A DNA stretch of 64,000 nt, from the NCBI GenBank assembly GCA_041664345.1, contig JBAYKX010000027.1:1-64000 (forward strand). Reading direction: 5' to 3'. Positions 43,066-53,306 of the stretch are shown here, one piece after another (the stretch's first letter is position 1; every line of letters begins with the position of its first letter). The notes beneath the pieces were generated by a model. That model had not been told where the DNA came from, did not search any database, and saw only the letters and a program-made list of their open reading frames with translations. Made by a program: the position numbers and the translations under genes. Origin of the DNA: GWE2-40-63 sp041664345 (lineage in GTDB: Bacteria; Bacteroidota; Bacteroidia; Bacteroidales; SZUA-534).

Positions 43066-43950
43066 ATGAAAAAACTTTATCTACCGGCACTTTTCGTTTT
43101 ATGGTTAAACTATTTGAACGGTCAAGATTTAATGGCATTGCTCGATTCGGCTAACACTATCCAAACGCAAAAGGAATTTGTTCAGGGAACTTTCCGGTCG
43201 GTGCGGCTAATTAATAGCTACACGTCAGAAATAGCTGAAAAAAACGATTTGGTTTTTAGTATTTCGCACCGCTTCGATCCTATTAACAGCGGCGCATACG
43301 AATTGTGGGGGTTGGACCATTCCGAAATACGGTTTGGCTTTGAATATGGGCTTACCAACCGTATATCGTTAGGGCTGGGGCGCAGCAGCCATGAAAAACT
43401 GTACGATGGGTTCATTAAAATTAAAATTGCCCGTCAATCATCGGGAGCCAAAAGTTTTCCGCTAACGATTACTTTATTGGAAGGCATGGACATAAAAACC
43501 TATAAATATGTGGACGATGTACGCGATTATCCATTTTCGGCCAGGTTGTATTATACCCATGAACTGTTTATTTCAAGAAAAATAAACAATTACATTTCGG
43601 CCCAAGTTGTACCCACCTTACTGCACCGGAACATGGTCATAACAAAAGAAGAACAAAATCTGGTGCCTGCCATCGGATTTGGTAGCAATGTAACGGTGAA
43701 TAAATGGCTATCGTTTAGTGGCGAATATTTTTATTTATTGCCCGGAAATACCGCAGATAACTATTCAAACAGCCTGGCATTCACTATGGAGCTGGAGTCG
43801 GGTGGTGGCCACATTTTTCAGATTACTTTAGCCAACTCACACGGAATGACCGAAAAATCGTTTATACCTGAAACAACCGGCAAATGGATTGATGGTGACA
43901 TTCAATTAGGCTTTAACATCATCCGCGTTTTTCATCCAAAAAAGAAATAA
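43066..43950 (+). CDS. DUF5777 beta-barrel outer membrane protein
   Basis: 294 residues. A signal peptide ends LNGQ. RSVRLINSYTSEIAEKNDLV, then FSISHRFDPINSGAYELWGLDHSEIR and FGFEYGLTNRISLGLGRSSHEK (quoted in parts) match DUF5777, a family of predicted barrels found next to cytochrome and YceI genes. Alternating aromatic strands continue to the C-terminus. Function is not known; it may carry electron-transfer or lipid cargo. The spacing to the YceI gene is 10 bp. Confidence 0.85.
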   Translation: MKKLYLPALFVLWLNYLNGQDLMALLDSANTIQTQKEFVQGTFRSVRLINSYTSEIAEKNDLVFSISHRFDPINSGAYELWGLDHSEIRFGFEYGLTNRISLGLGRSSHEKLYDGFIKIKIARQSSGAKSFPLTITLLEGMDIKTYKYVDDVRDYPFSARLYYTHELFISRKINNYISAQVVPTLLHRNMVITKEEQNLVPAIGFGSNVTVNKWLSFSGEYFYLLPGNTADNYSNSLAFTMELESGGGHIFQITLANSHGMTEKSFIPETTGKWIDGDIQLGFNIIRVFHPKKK

Positions 43951-43960
43951 AACTGAAATT

Positions 43961-44509
43961 ATGAAAATACTAAGTACTATTATTCTGGTAACTGCTTCTT
44001 TTGCCAACGGTTTTGGGCAAAATGTTTATATGACCTCAAAAAGCAGCATCCATTTTACATCGGATGCACCCTTTGAAATGATTGAAGCCACCAGCACACA
44101 GTTGCAAGGGGCTTTAAAAACCGATGACCGTTCGTTTGTGTTCCGTTCACCCATGAACACGTTTGAAGGTTTTAACAGTGCACTGCAAAAAACGCATTTC
44201 AATACTACCTATCTCGAAACATCGAAATACCCGTTTACCTTATTTGAAGGGAAGATAATTGAAGAGATGGATTTCAAAAAAACCGGTACCTATCAAGTGC
44301 GTGGAAAAGGAAGGTTTACCTGCCATGGGGTAGAGCAGGAGCGTATTATTAAATGTACCGTTAAAGTAACCGCCAATCAAATTGAAGTCAATTCAGATTT
44401 TACTGTGCTACTCGACGACCATAACATTAAAATACCATCGGTGGTAAACCAGAAAATTGCCGAGGAGATTGTAGTAAAACTTGAATTAGTTTTAGTTCCT
44501 AAAAAATGA
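43961..44509 (+). CDS. YceI-family lipocalin-like periplasmic protein
   Basis: 182 residues. A signal peptide ends NGFGQ. The YceI fold shows as KSSIHFTSDAPFEMIEATS, FVFRSPMNTFEGFNSALQK, TFSKYPFTLFEGKI-like and GKGRFTCHGVEQERII blocks. Family members bind isoprenoid quinones in an eight-stranded calyx. It lies between DUF5777 and a signalling gene, whose ATG overlaps its stop in ATGA. Confidence 0.92.
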   Translation: MKILSTIILVTASFANGFGQNVYMTSKSSIHFTSDAPFEMIEATSTQLQGALKTDDRSFVFRSPMNTFEGFNSALQKTHFNTTYLETSKYPFTLFEGKIIEEMDFKKTGTYQVRGKGRFTCHGVEQERIIKCTVKVTANQIEVNSDFTVLLDDHNIKIPSVVNQKIAEEIVVKLELVLVPKK

Positions 44510-47500
44510 GAAAGTTTGTAAATCAACTGCTGTTTGTTTCCTTAATTGGATTAGTTCCATTAATAATTAAGGCTCAAAGCCCGAAGATTGATTCCTATAA
44601 AATGCTGAAAAATAGGATCGATGTTGAAGTATCCACTGTATTTCAGGATCAGAATGGTTTTATGTGGATTGGTACCCACGAAGGGTTAATAAAGTATGAT
44701 GGTGTTGATTTTAAATTATTTACTACCAATAATGGTTTGCTTAGTAACGATGTAACTTGTATTGCTGAAGATACAGATGGGATGCTTTGGATAGGACACA
44801 AAGACGGAAAAATATCGTTTTATACACAAAATCAATTCTCTGAATTCATTCCCGAAGAGGGTCAAACGGAAAGACAAATATCTTCATTTTTCTCTGATAA
44901 CAACGGAACTATTTGGTTTTCAACTTTAGATGAAGGAGTATATTATTTTGCCGGTGAAAACCGCAAACGGTTATACAATATTAATACCGATGATGGTTTG
45001 CTGGATAATTATGTTTATTCAATTGCTCAGGACACGGCAGGAAATTACTATTTTGCTACCGATAAAGGAATCTCAATTTACAATAAAACCGAAAAAAAAT
45101 TCATTGATGAAATAACCATGACCGACGGATTGCCTGATAATTTGGTTAAACAAGTATTTATTCAAAAAAACCGGCTATGGATTGGAATGGAAGAGGGAGG
45201 AGTGTGTGTTTGGAACATCAGCACCAAAAAATTTGAACTTATTTCAGAATGGAAATTTAGCTCTATCAACAACTTTGTCTGGTTATCCGACAACGAAATT
45301 TGGGTGAGTACTTCACGAAATGGTATTATAAAATGTGAGTTTGATGCAAATGGAGAGCCTTGGTATTCAGTATTTAACAAAGAAACCGGACTATCCGATA
45401 ACCGCGCCAATTTCATCTATCTCGATTGTGAAACAAATATCTGGATTGGAACCAGAAAAGGCCTATCAATTCGAAAAAATAATAACATTGAGTTTTTAAT
45501 TAGCCGCACTGGTTTTGATTTAACCAGCATATTTAGTTTTACTATCGACAATCAGGGTAAATATTGGGTAGCATCGCAGGAGGGATTGTTTGTTTATAAA
45601 CTTGACGAAATGGGTCATTTAACCAAAACCCAATTACTCAATGAAACCCGTTTTCAAGGTATTAGCTTTATTTCGTTATACAACGATAATAATGGCAACA
45701 TTTGGGCGGGTACTTATGGGTTTGGTGTTTTTGAAATTAATCCTATTACTTATAAATACCGCAACTTTAATTCCTCCAATGGGTTAACCAACGACAATAT
45801 TATCAACATTACCGGCGATAGCGCTGCCATCTGGCTGTCATCATTGGGAGGTGGAATATCAATGTTGGATATTTCCCAACTAAAAGGTAAAATAAAATCG
45901 TTTACTGAGGTAAATGGAATGCCCTCGAATTATGTTTATGATATACTCATTGATTCCAAAAAACAGGTATGGGCAGCTACCGATGGCGGTGGTATTGTTA
46001 TTATAAATAAAGACACCGTACAGCGGATTCATCACGCACTTCTCGATTCGGTTGCAAATAAAGTATATGCCATACTTGAAGATTCGCAGAAAAATATTTG
46101 GATTAATGTGGCCGATCAAGGTATTATTAAATTCGATGGAAAAAATTACCAACGCATTACTGAATCAGAAGGGCTAAACTCCAATTCTGTTCAAAGCATG
46201 AGTCTAAATAATCAAGACAATCTGGTTATAATTACTAACCTTGGATTGCAAATTTTCAATCCACGCCAAAATACATTTGAATCGTATGGCGAAGAAGATG
46301 GTGTGGCATTTATGGAACCCAACCTAAATTCTGTTTTTAACGATAAAACAGGAAACATTTGGTTTGGTACCGCCAATGGTTTGGTAAGATTAAATGCTAA
46401 AAGTGATAAATCCACCGCAAAACCCAAAATACTAATTACAAGTAAAAGTTTATTTTTTAATCCCATTGACAACAGTATTGCTAAGTTTAAACACAATCAA
46501 AACCATCTTTCGTTTCAATACACAGGGTTATGGTTTAAAACATCAACGAATTTAGCATACCGTTATCAATTAATTGGATATGACATTGATTGGAGCCCTG
46601 AAACCAATTCACGAACCGTAACTTATTCAAACCTACCTGCAGGCAATTTTAAATTTAATGTTCAAGTAAAACATCCCGATGGTACTTGGATTTCATCCAA
46701 TAAAGCGGAATATTCTTTTGTGATTAAACCTCCTTTCTGGAAAACCATTTGGTTTATTTCTCTTATGGTTATTACCCTGGTTTTTGGAATTTATTGGTTT
46801 ATTAAAGCCCGAACTCAAAAATTAATCCGCGACAAAGAAATACTGGAAGAGGAAGTCAGGAAGCGGACTGCAGAAATCTGGAAACAAAAGGAAGAAATAG
46901 AGGCACAGCGCGATGAAATTGAAGCTCAACGGAACCATGTGATGGAGCAACGCGATCAAATTGAGCTTCAAAACAAAGACATAAAAGCCAGCATACAGTA
47001 CGCATCACGTATTCAAAAAGCTGTATTGCCTCCATTAGACAGTTTTAATGCCTTGTTGGGTGAATCGTTTGTGTTTTTTAAACCACGCGACATAGTGAGT
47101 GGTGACTTTTATTATTTGAATGTTAAAAACGATAAGATAATAGTTGCAGCTGCCGATTGCACCGGTCATGGAGTCCCTGGAGCTTTCATGAGCCTTATGG
47201 GAATTTCATTGTTGAACCAGATAATTAGTCTACTCCCCAACAATTTTGATGCGGCATACCTTCTAAATGAATTAAGAGCTAATTTGAAGAAAGCGCTAAG
47301 GCAAACGGGTAAAAGCGATGAAGCCAAAGATGGTATGGACATTTCTCTTTGTGTAATTGAAAAGCATAAAAACCAGTTGAACTATGCCGGAGCTTTTAAT
47401 CCATTACTATTGGTGCGGAATAAAGAGCTTTTCACATATACAGCCAATAAAATGCCCATAGGTATTTTTATAATCCAAGATGTGGATTTCACCAATCATC

Positions 47501-47739
47501 TGGTTGAAACACAACCTGGAGACATGCTTTATCTTTATTCTGATGGATTTCAGGATCAATTTGGAGGAGCCGACAAACGGAAATTTCTGCCTAAAAGACT
47601 AAAGGAAGTATTGGTTGAAATATCGGATCAACCATTGACGGCTCAACATGATTTTCTAGAAAAGACATTTTCACAATGGAAAGGTGATTTATCTCAAATT
47701 GATGATGTGTTGGTAATGGGAATTAGAATTGAAAAGTAA
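44506..47739 (+). CDS. Two-component-regulator propeller sensor with SpoIIE phosphatase output
   Basis: 1077 residues. After a signal peptide (residues 1-24), residues 25-670 form a periplasmic double beta-propeller of Reg_prop repeats (for example FQDQNGFMWIGTHEGLIKY, DNNGTIWFSTLDEGVYYF). A Y_Y_Y domain follows (LAYRYQLIGYDIDWSPETN) and one membrane helix (FISLMVITLVFGIYWF, near 765-785), then a charged coiled coil with heptads of EIEAQRDEI type. The PP2C/SpoIIE phosphatase spans about 885-1077 (FKPRDIVSGDFYY, DCTGHGVPGAFMS, AFNPLLLVR, SDGFQDQFGG). Usually such propellers feed a histidine kinase; here the output is a phosphatase. It overlaps the YceI gene by 4 bp. Confidence 0.93.
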   Translation: MRKFVNQLLFVSLIGLVPLIIKAQSPKIDSYKMLKNRIDVEVSTVFQDQNGFMWIGTHEGLIKYDGVDFKLFTTNNGLLSNDVTCIAEDTDGMLWIGHKDGKISFYTQNQFSEFIPEEGQTERQISSFFSDNNGTIWFSTLDEGVYYFAGENRKRLYNINTDDGLLDNYVYSIAQDTAGNYYFATDKGISIYNKTEKKFIDEITMTDGLPDNLVKQVFIQKNRLWIGMEEGGVCVWNISTKKFELISEWKFSSINNFVWLSDNEIWVSTSRNGIIKCEFDANGEPWYSVFNKETGLSDNRANFIYLDCETNIWIGTRKGLSIRKNNNIEFLISRTGFDLTSIFSFTIDNQGKYWVASQEGLFVYKLDEMGHLTKTQLLNETRFQGISFISLYNDNNGNIWAGTYGFGVFEINPITYKYRNFNSSNGLTNDNIINITGDSAAIWLSSLGGGISMLDISQLKGKIKSFTEVNGMPSNYVYDILIDSKKQVWAATDGGGIVIINKDTVQRIHHALLDSVANKVYAILEDSQKNIWINVADQGIIKFDGKNYQRITESEGLNSNSVQSMSLNNQDNLVIITNLGLQIFNPRQNTFESYGEEDGVAFMEPNLNSVFNDKTGNIWFGTANGLVRLNAKSDKSTAKPKILITSKSLFFNPIDNSIAKFKHNQNHLSFQYTGLWFKTSTNLAYRYQLIGYDIDWSPETNSRTVTYSNLPAGNFKFNVQVKHPDGTWISSNKAEYSFVIKPPFWKTIWFISLMVITLVFGIYWFIKARTQKLIRDKEILEEEVRKRTAEIWKQKEEIEAQRDEIEAQRNHVMEQRDQIELQNKDIKASIQYASRIQKAVLPPLDSFNALLGESFVFFKPRDIVSGDFYYLNVKNDKIIVAAADCTGHGVPGAFMSLMGISLLNQIISLLPNNFDAAYLLNELRANLKKALRQTGKSDEAKDGMDISLCVIEKHKNQLNYAGAFNPLLLVRNKELFTYTANKMPIGIFIIQDVDFTNHLVETQPGDMLYLYSDGFQDQFGGADKRKFLPKRLKEVLVEISDQPLTAQHDFLEKTFSQWKGDLSQIDDVLVMGIRIEK

Positions 47740-47756
47740 TGGTTGTAGGAAATCCT

Positions 47757-48428
47757 TTAACCCACTTCGCTCAATCGTTCCAAAAGCGGGTAACTTATTA
47801 CGTGCATATTTTTACCGTCAATATTCACAATTCTATCGTTATGGAATTCCTTAAGAATCCGGATGGCACTTTCGGTTGACATTCCACAAAAATCAGCTAA
47901 ATCGCGACGGGTCAATAACATATTGAATGTATCCGATTCATAAATTTCTCTGGAAAGGTGCAAAATGGCATCTGCAATCCTCCCGTGAAGCTGTTTTTGT
48001 GTTAAGCTCATAATCCGCTCAAAATATTGAGAAGTATTTTGATTCAACTGCCCAATAATTTTTTCGGCAAAATCAGAATTATTCCTAATTAAGTATTTAA
48101 CAATTTCAGCTTGAATACTGTAAACTTTTGAACTATCAATAGAGGCTGCGCTGTAATCGAATATTCCTTTATTGTAGAGCGATGACAGGCCAATAAATTC
48201 ACCCGGTTTCACAATTTTAAGAATCAAATTCTTATCGTTGTGCTCTTTATAAACTTTAATCAGCCCATCAGATAAAAAAATAATATGAGAAGCAAATCCC
48301 CCTTGCTTGCTAAGTATTTCCCCCTTGTTATAATTCAAACTTACCTGATTTTCAACAATTTTCGATAATTGTTCTTCCGATAATTTGTCGAACCAAGGCG
48401 CAAAATCTTTTTGAATTTGTTGAATCAT
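47757..48428 (-). CDS. Crp/Fnr-family transcription regulator
   Basis: 223 residues. The N-terminal cyclic-nucleotide-binding-like barrel has YNKGEILSKQGGFASHIIFL and VKPGEFIGLSSLY. The winged helix is TRRDLADFCGMSTESAIRIL (recognition helix) at about 170-190. It lacks the four-cysteine Fe-S signature of FNR and the full cAMP arginine motif, so the signal is unknown. It lies convergent with the sensor phosphatase gene. Confidence 0.92.
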   Translation of the reverse strand: MIQQIQKDFAPWFDKLSEEQLSKIVENQVSLNYNKGEILSKQGGFASHIIFLSDGLIKVYKEHNDKNLILKIVKPGEFIGLSSLYNKGIFDYSAASIDSSKVYSIQAEIVKYLIRNNSDFAEKIIGQLNQNTSQYFERIMSLTQKQLHGRIADAILHLSREIYESDTFNMLLTRRDLADFCGMSTESAIRILKEFHNDRIVNIDGKNMHVISYPLLERLSEVG

Positions 48429-48593
48429 AAATTTGCAATTAAAATTTTCCTTAAATATACCTAAATTTGAGGTAAATCATAAATTTTCCTATCACGTTTA
48501 ACTTTTTTTTATGCAATTTAGTAATTCATTTTACTAATTTTAAAATTGAATAGTTTTAACATTTTTTATTTTAAGCATTTTAAAATCAAGTCG

Positions 48594-48971
48594 ATGCGAA
48601 ACAATATACCAAATTTACTGCTTGTTGACGATTCTTCAACCAATAATCTATTACTCGAAAGTGCTTTTAAATCGTTGAATTTTAAAATTATAACTGCTCT
48701 TTCTGGCGAAGAAGCAATGGCTGTTATGCATAAGAAGGATATAAATTTAGTTTTATTAGACATTATGATGCCCGGTATGACGGGGTACGATGTATTGGAT
48801 GCAATGAAAAAGGATGAAAAGCTCGCTAAAATTCCTGTCATTTTGGTAACTGCCCGCAATAGATATGAAGAGGAGCATAGAGCCCGTGAAATTGGTGCTG
48901 CTGATTATTTTGAGAAACCTCTGAATCTGGATATTTTAATAAAACGGGTGAAAGAGCTGATGAAAGATTAA
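48594..48971 (+). CDS. Single-domain response regulator
   Basis: 125 residues from ATG 48594; an upstream TTG frame start at 48546 adds 16 implausible residues. Receiver only: acidic pair in LLVDDSSTNN (12-13), phospho-acceptor Asp56 in LVLLDIMMPGMTGYD, Thr in VTARNRYEE and Lys in YFEKPLNLDIL. There is no output domain, so it acts by protein contact (CheY-like). The upstream gene is the divergent Crp regulator. Confidence 0.92.
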   Translation: MRNNIPNLLLVDDSSTNNLLLESAFKSLNFKIITALSGEEAMAVMHKKDINLVLLDIMMPGMTGYDVLDAMKKDEKLAKIPVILVTARNRYEEEHRAREIGAADYFEKPLNLDILIKRVKELMKD

Positions 48972-48979
48972 TACATATA

Positions 48980-49075
48980 GAAGATGCTTTTCTTTCCATC
49001 TTTCCATCTTTCCTTTTTTAAAATTGCTTATTGCCTATTGATCATTTGATATTTGATATTTGACATTTGATAATT
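48980..49075. repeat. Low-complexity AT tract
   Basis: ttccatcttt repeats followed by tatttgatatttgacatttgat repeats in a 216-bp gap. No gene found. Confidence 0.5.
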
Positions 49076-49159
49076 TTTCTCTTTACCCACCTTCATTTGC
49101 TACAGAGTAGTTACAGTTTTTTTAGTTACTGTTCTATTTTTTTATCCTCTGAACATTGC

Positions 49160-49167
49160 TACTTTTG
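49160..49167 (+). promoter_or_regulatory. Candidate -7 element of the ABC-F gene
   Basis: TACTTTTG, exact TAnnTTTG match, 20 nt before the start codon; no clear TTG at the right spacing. Confidence 0.45.
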
Positions 49168-49187
49168 AGCTTTTTAAAAACTGATTC

Positions 49188-51050
49188 ATGAATTACTTGC
49201 AAATTGAAAATCTTTCAAAATCTTATGGCGATCTCGAACTTTTCAAAAATTTAAATTTTACCATTGATAAAGACCAGCGTGTAGCACTAATAGCTAAGAA
49301 TGGTGCCGGAAAAACTTCATTATTGAGAATTCTTGGAGGAAAAGACACCCAAGATGCTGGAAACATAATTTTTCGAAAAGATATTACCGTTGGTTATTTA
49401 GAGCAGGATCCGATTGTAAATTCGGAACTAACCGTAATGGATGAGGTTTTTCAATCGTCGAATCAAGTAATTGCTGCTATAAAAGAATACGAAGATGCTT
49501 GTAACGCACATCATCCCGACAAGTTGGATGCTGCCATTCATCAAATGGATACTCTAAAAGCATGGGATTATGAAGTAAGAATAAAACAGATTCTAGCTCA
49601 ATTAAAAATTACGCAACTTGAACAAAAAGTAGGAGAGCTCTCAGGAGGACAGCAAAAGCGTTTAGCATTGGCTAACCTGCTAATTAATGAGCCCGATATA
49701 CTAATACTCGATGAACCAACCAACCATTTAGATATGGACATGATTGAATGGTTGGAAGTTTATCTTAAAAACACAAAAAGTACGCTGATAATGGTAACCC
49801 ACGACCGATACTTTTTAGACCGGATCTGTGATGTTATTTATGAATTAGACAATCAACAAATCTATCGCTATCGGGGCAATTACTCCTATTTTCTTGAAAA
49901 AAGAGAAGAACGGATACTAAATCAGAATATTGAATTAGATAAGGCACGTTCACTGTACAAAAAAGAACTCGATTGGTTTAACCGGATGCCATCTGCACGA
50001 AGTACCAAAGCAAAATACCGCGTCGATTCTTTCTATGAGATACAAGAAGTGGTAAGTCGAAAAAATAATCAGGACGAAGTTAAACTGGATGTTCAAAGTG
50101 CCCGGCTTGGTAGCAAAATACTTGAAATGGAGCATCTTACAAAGAGCTTTGGAGAAACCGTAATTTTAAATGATTTTACCTATAAATTCAACCGGTTCGA
50201 AAAAATTGGGGTAGTGTGCCCGAACGGTTGCGGGAAAAGTACTTTTTTAAACTTAATTTCAGGTTTAATACCTCTTGATTCAGGAAAGATTGAAATTGGA
50301 TCTACCGTAGTGTTCGGATATTATACCCAGCAAGGGATCCAATTCGATGAAAACAAACGGGTGATTGATGTAATTCAAGAATTGTCGGAAGATATAAACC
50401 TTGGCGACGGCAACAGGCTTTCTCCGACACAGTTCCTGAATTATTTTTTGTTTCCGCCATCGATGCATTACGCTTATGTATATAAACTTAGCGGTGGTGA
50501 AAAACGCAGGCTCTTTTTAATGACTGTGTTGATGAAAAACCCAAATTTTTTAATTCTCGATGAACCTACCAACGACTTGGATATAATGACATTAAACGTT
50601 TTGGAAGGATATTTACAGAATTTTAAAGGTTGTGTGCTCATTGTATCGCACGACCGGTATTTTATGGATAAAATTGTAGATCATTTGTTTGTTTTTGAAG
50701 ACAACGGTAAAATCAAAGATTTTCCGGGAAATTATTCTCAATACCGTGATTGGAAAGAAGAGCAAACTACTTCGCGAAAAAAAGCTGAAAAACAAATACC
50801 TGTTGTGATTGAAAATACCGAATTAAAAGAAAAAACCAAGCTAACCTTTAAAGAAAAGCAAGAATATGAGCTGTTAAATAGGGAACTTGAACAATTGGAA
50901 GCTGAAAAAATACAGCTATTCAATGCATTGTCCGATGGTTCATTGCAAGGTGAAGCCATTGTTAAAGCATCTCAGCGGTTTTCTGAAATTGCCAAACTGC
51001 TCGATGAAAAAGGAGATAGGTGGTTGCAATTGAGCGAATTTGCATCATAA
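49188..51050 (+). CDS. ABC-F family ATPase (Uup-like)
   Basis: 620 residues with two ABC domains and no membrane segments. Domain 1: AKNGAGKTS near 36-44, LSGGQQKRLALANL and ILILDEPTNHLDMDMIEWLE. Domain 2: CPNGCGKSTF near 347, LSGGEKRRLFLM and ILDEPTNDLDIMTL. The linker between them is charged (LNQNIELDKARSLYKKELDWF) and a C-terminal coiled-coil segment (RELEQLEAEKIQLFNAL) is Uup-type. ABC-F proteins act on ribosome-bound tRNA. The P-loops begin with A and C instead of the usual G. A glycosyltransferase gene follows by 37 bp. Confidence 0.93.
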   Translation: MNYLQIENLSKSYGDLELFKNLNFTIDKDQRVALIAKNGAGKTSLLRILGGKDTQDAGNIIFRKDITVGYLEQDPIVNSELTVMDEVFQSSNQVIAAIKEYEDACNAHHPDKLDAAIHQMDTLKAWDYEVRIKQILAQLKITQLEQKVGELSGGQQKRLALANLLINEPDILILDEPTNHLDMDMIEWLEVYLKNTKSTLIMVTHDRYFLDRICDVIYELDNQQIYRYRGNYSYFLEKREERILNQNIELDKARSLYKKELDWFNRMPSARSTKAKYRVDSFYEIQEVVSRKNNQDEVKLDVQSARLGSKILEMEHLTKSFGETVILNDFTYKFNRFEKIGVVCPNGCGKSTFLNLISGLIPLDSGKIEIGSTVVFGYYTQQGIQFDENKRVIDVIQELSEDINLGDGNRLSPTQFLNYFLFPPSMHYAYVYKLSGGEKRRLFLMTVLMKNPNFLILDEPTNDLDIMTLNVLEGYLQNFKGCVLIVSHDRYFMDKIVDHLFVFEDNGKIKDFPGNYSQYRDWKEEQTTSRKKAEKQIPVVIENTELKEKTKLTFKEKQEYELLNRELEQLEAEKIQLFNALSDGSLQGEAIVKASQRFSEIAKLLDEKGDRWLQLSEFAS

Positions 51051-51086
51051 ATTGTTGTAACTGTTTTTTTATAAAATTCAAATGTT

Positions 51087-53173
51087 ATGGGTAACAAAAA
51101 ATGGATTGGGCTATTGGTTTTATTGGTAAGGATTTCATCAATAATTATTTATCATATTTTTGGCTATATTGGGCATTATGGTTACGACGACATGGAATAC
51201 GCCAAATTGGCCAGTGACTTGAATAATGGGTTCATTGATTATAACAACCATTTTACTTTTAGGTTGCCCATTATTTTATTAACAGCAATATCGTATTCCT
51301 TTTTTGGTGTAACCGATTTTGCCTCTTCGTTACCACCAATAATTACGACCATTTCAATTCAATTATTGGTTTTTTTAGCTTTAAAAAATAAAGGCACTTT
51401 AACACTGATATTGGCTCTTGCATTGACCACATTTTCAAATTGGTTTATTTTTTACTCCGATAAATTGATGCCCGATATTTATTTGGTTCTTTTCGTTATG
51501 CTTTCCCTTTTTATTATCCAAAAATACAAGTTTGAAAGCAGCAAAAACAAAACGGGCCTATACGCTATTTTTTTGTCACTGTCTTTATTCATGGGCTTTT
51601 TGGCCAAAGAAACCATTGTTTTAATGATACCTTTGTTGCTCTATTTTGTTATAATCGATTTTATTAATAAAAGGGACATTAAGTTTTGGATTTATTCATT
51701 TTTAAGTGGATTATTATTATTGGTAATCTATTTTGCGATAGTTTGGATTTTGACCGGTGATTTTGCGAAGCGTTTTGAAGCCATTTCTCAAAACAGCTAT
51801 TTGAACTTGTGTAGTTACGACCAACAGCCATTACAAATACTGCTAAAAAGGCTGGCTTATGAGTTTTTTAGCCTTTCTATTGCCCATACCATGTTTACCG
51901 GGTTTATTTTTGTTATTGCCTATTTGTTTCAAACAAAGGCTAAAAACGTTTTTAAATTCAACGATTTGTTTTCATTTTACTTTGTTTCGGCAATAATACT
52001 GTTGCTTTCGTCCAATTTCATGACAATATCTGTCACCTCATACGTTCCTATGTGCCTGGATCCAAGGCATTATCTGTTTCTCATTCCCATTGTTTCAATC
52101 CCGGCGGCATTCATAATCACCGACTTTGTTAAAACCCGTCAGCATACATGGCCAATATTATTGGTTTTACTGGTGGTATCAACCTTTTCATTCTTTTTGC
52201 AAATAAACTATTTTTGGAATTTGTATTTGCCACTTACTGTTTTATTTGCATTGATGTTTTTGCTCAGGAAATACAACAAATACCAATCCATTTTCATGAT
52301 ATTATTTGTGTTAGTATTAATGAAAGTGCCTTTTGATAAAATTACCTATGCAAAACAGGTTAATTACCGAAAGCAAAAGGAAATTGTGTACAAAAATATT
52401 ATTGATAAAAATTTTGAAGGATATGTAATTACCAGCGACGTCGAAAAAAGGCTTTGTGAATATTACAATGGTTTCAACAATAAGAGTGGTTGCATCTTTA
52501 TTAATTTCAATGAGTTTAAACCAGATTCTTTGGAAGGAACGAAAAAGCTATTGCTTTTAAATTGGTACACACAATACCTTTCGGGAATGGATTTTAACGA
52601 TTTGCCTTTTTATGCGAAAGAAATTGATTCAACAAGTATTCTCATTTATGAAGATAAAAAACTGAATCTTTCCTTGCACGAATTGAAATCGATATCAACC
52701 CCCGAACACAATGGTAACGAAATTGTTACTAGTTTTAACGACTTTGAACAAGTGGTACCTTTTTGGGATAATACTAACAGAAATACGGCCAAAGATGAAA
52801 AATATGAAGGTGAATATTGCGAGATAGCGAGTGAATATTCTTCCACATTTATTTACCCTTTGGATTCTTTACCGATTAAAACCGACAACTTTTTGGTCAT
52901 TTCAACTAAATTGTTTTGCAATTTTGATAAGAATACAAACGCAAAAATAGTTGTCTCAATTGAAGCAAATGAGGGTACATATATTTGGCAGAGTCTGGAA
53001 GTAAATAAATACCTTAAGGCATATTCAATTGGTGGCCGGTAACATTTGATGTTAAAATCAATAAAAATGATTTAAAAAGCTCATCCCAATTAAAGGTCTA
53101 TCTTTGGAATGAAGATAAAACAAAGGGTTACATTGACAATTTTGGCGTGAAAATTATTGGGGTTAGCAAATAA
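51087..53173 (+). CDS. GT39/PMT-like membrane glycosyltransferase with C-terminal sandwich domain, frame break near 53030
   Basis: About 695 residues when the frame break is repaired. An N-terminal hydrophobic segment, GHYGYDDMEYAKLASDL with the acidic pair DD of the first periplasmic loop, and then eleven or so membrane helices follow to about residue 420, typical of ArnT/PMT-type glycosyltransferases using polyprenyl-phosphate sugars. The soluble C-terminal part resembles a jelly-roll. As read, the frame stops at 53040; adding one T to the TT at 53029-53030 continues as IWWPVTFDVKINKND, KVYLWNEDKTKGYIDNFGVK to TAA 53171. Such a GDNF-type end is usual for these enzymes. The sugar acceptor is unknown. 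Confidence 0.82.
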
Positions 53174-53269
53174 GCAAAACCAACTCTTTTTTAACATTAG
53201 TAATTTTGTGTGATATAATAAATATTTTAATTTCAGACCGGTATCTTACTCCGAATTCCTTTTTTCCAT

Positions 53270-53277
53270 TATTTTTG
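53270..53277 (+). promoter_or_regulatory. Candidate -7 element
   Basis: TATTTTTG, exact TAnnTTTG, 29 nt before the next start codon; no clear -33. Confidence 0.45.
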
Positions 53278-53306
53278 TGGTTCCATGAAATTAGTATAAT
53301 TTTAAA

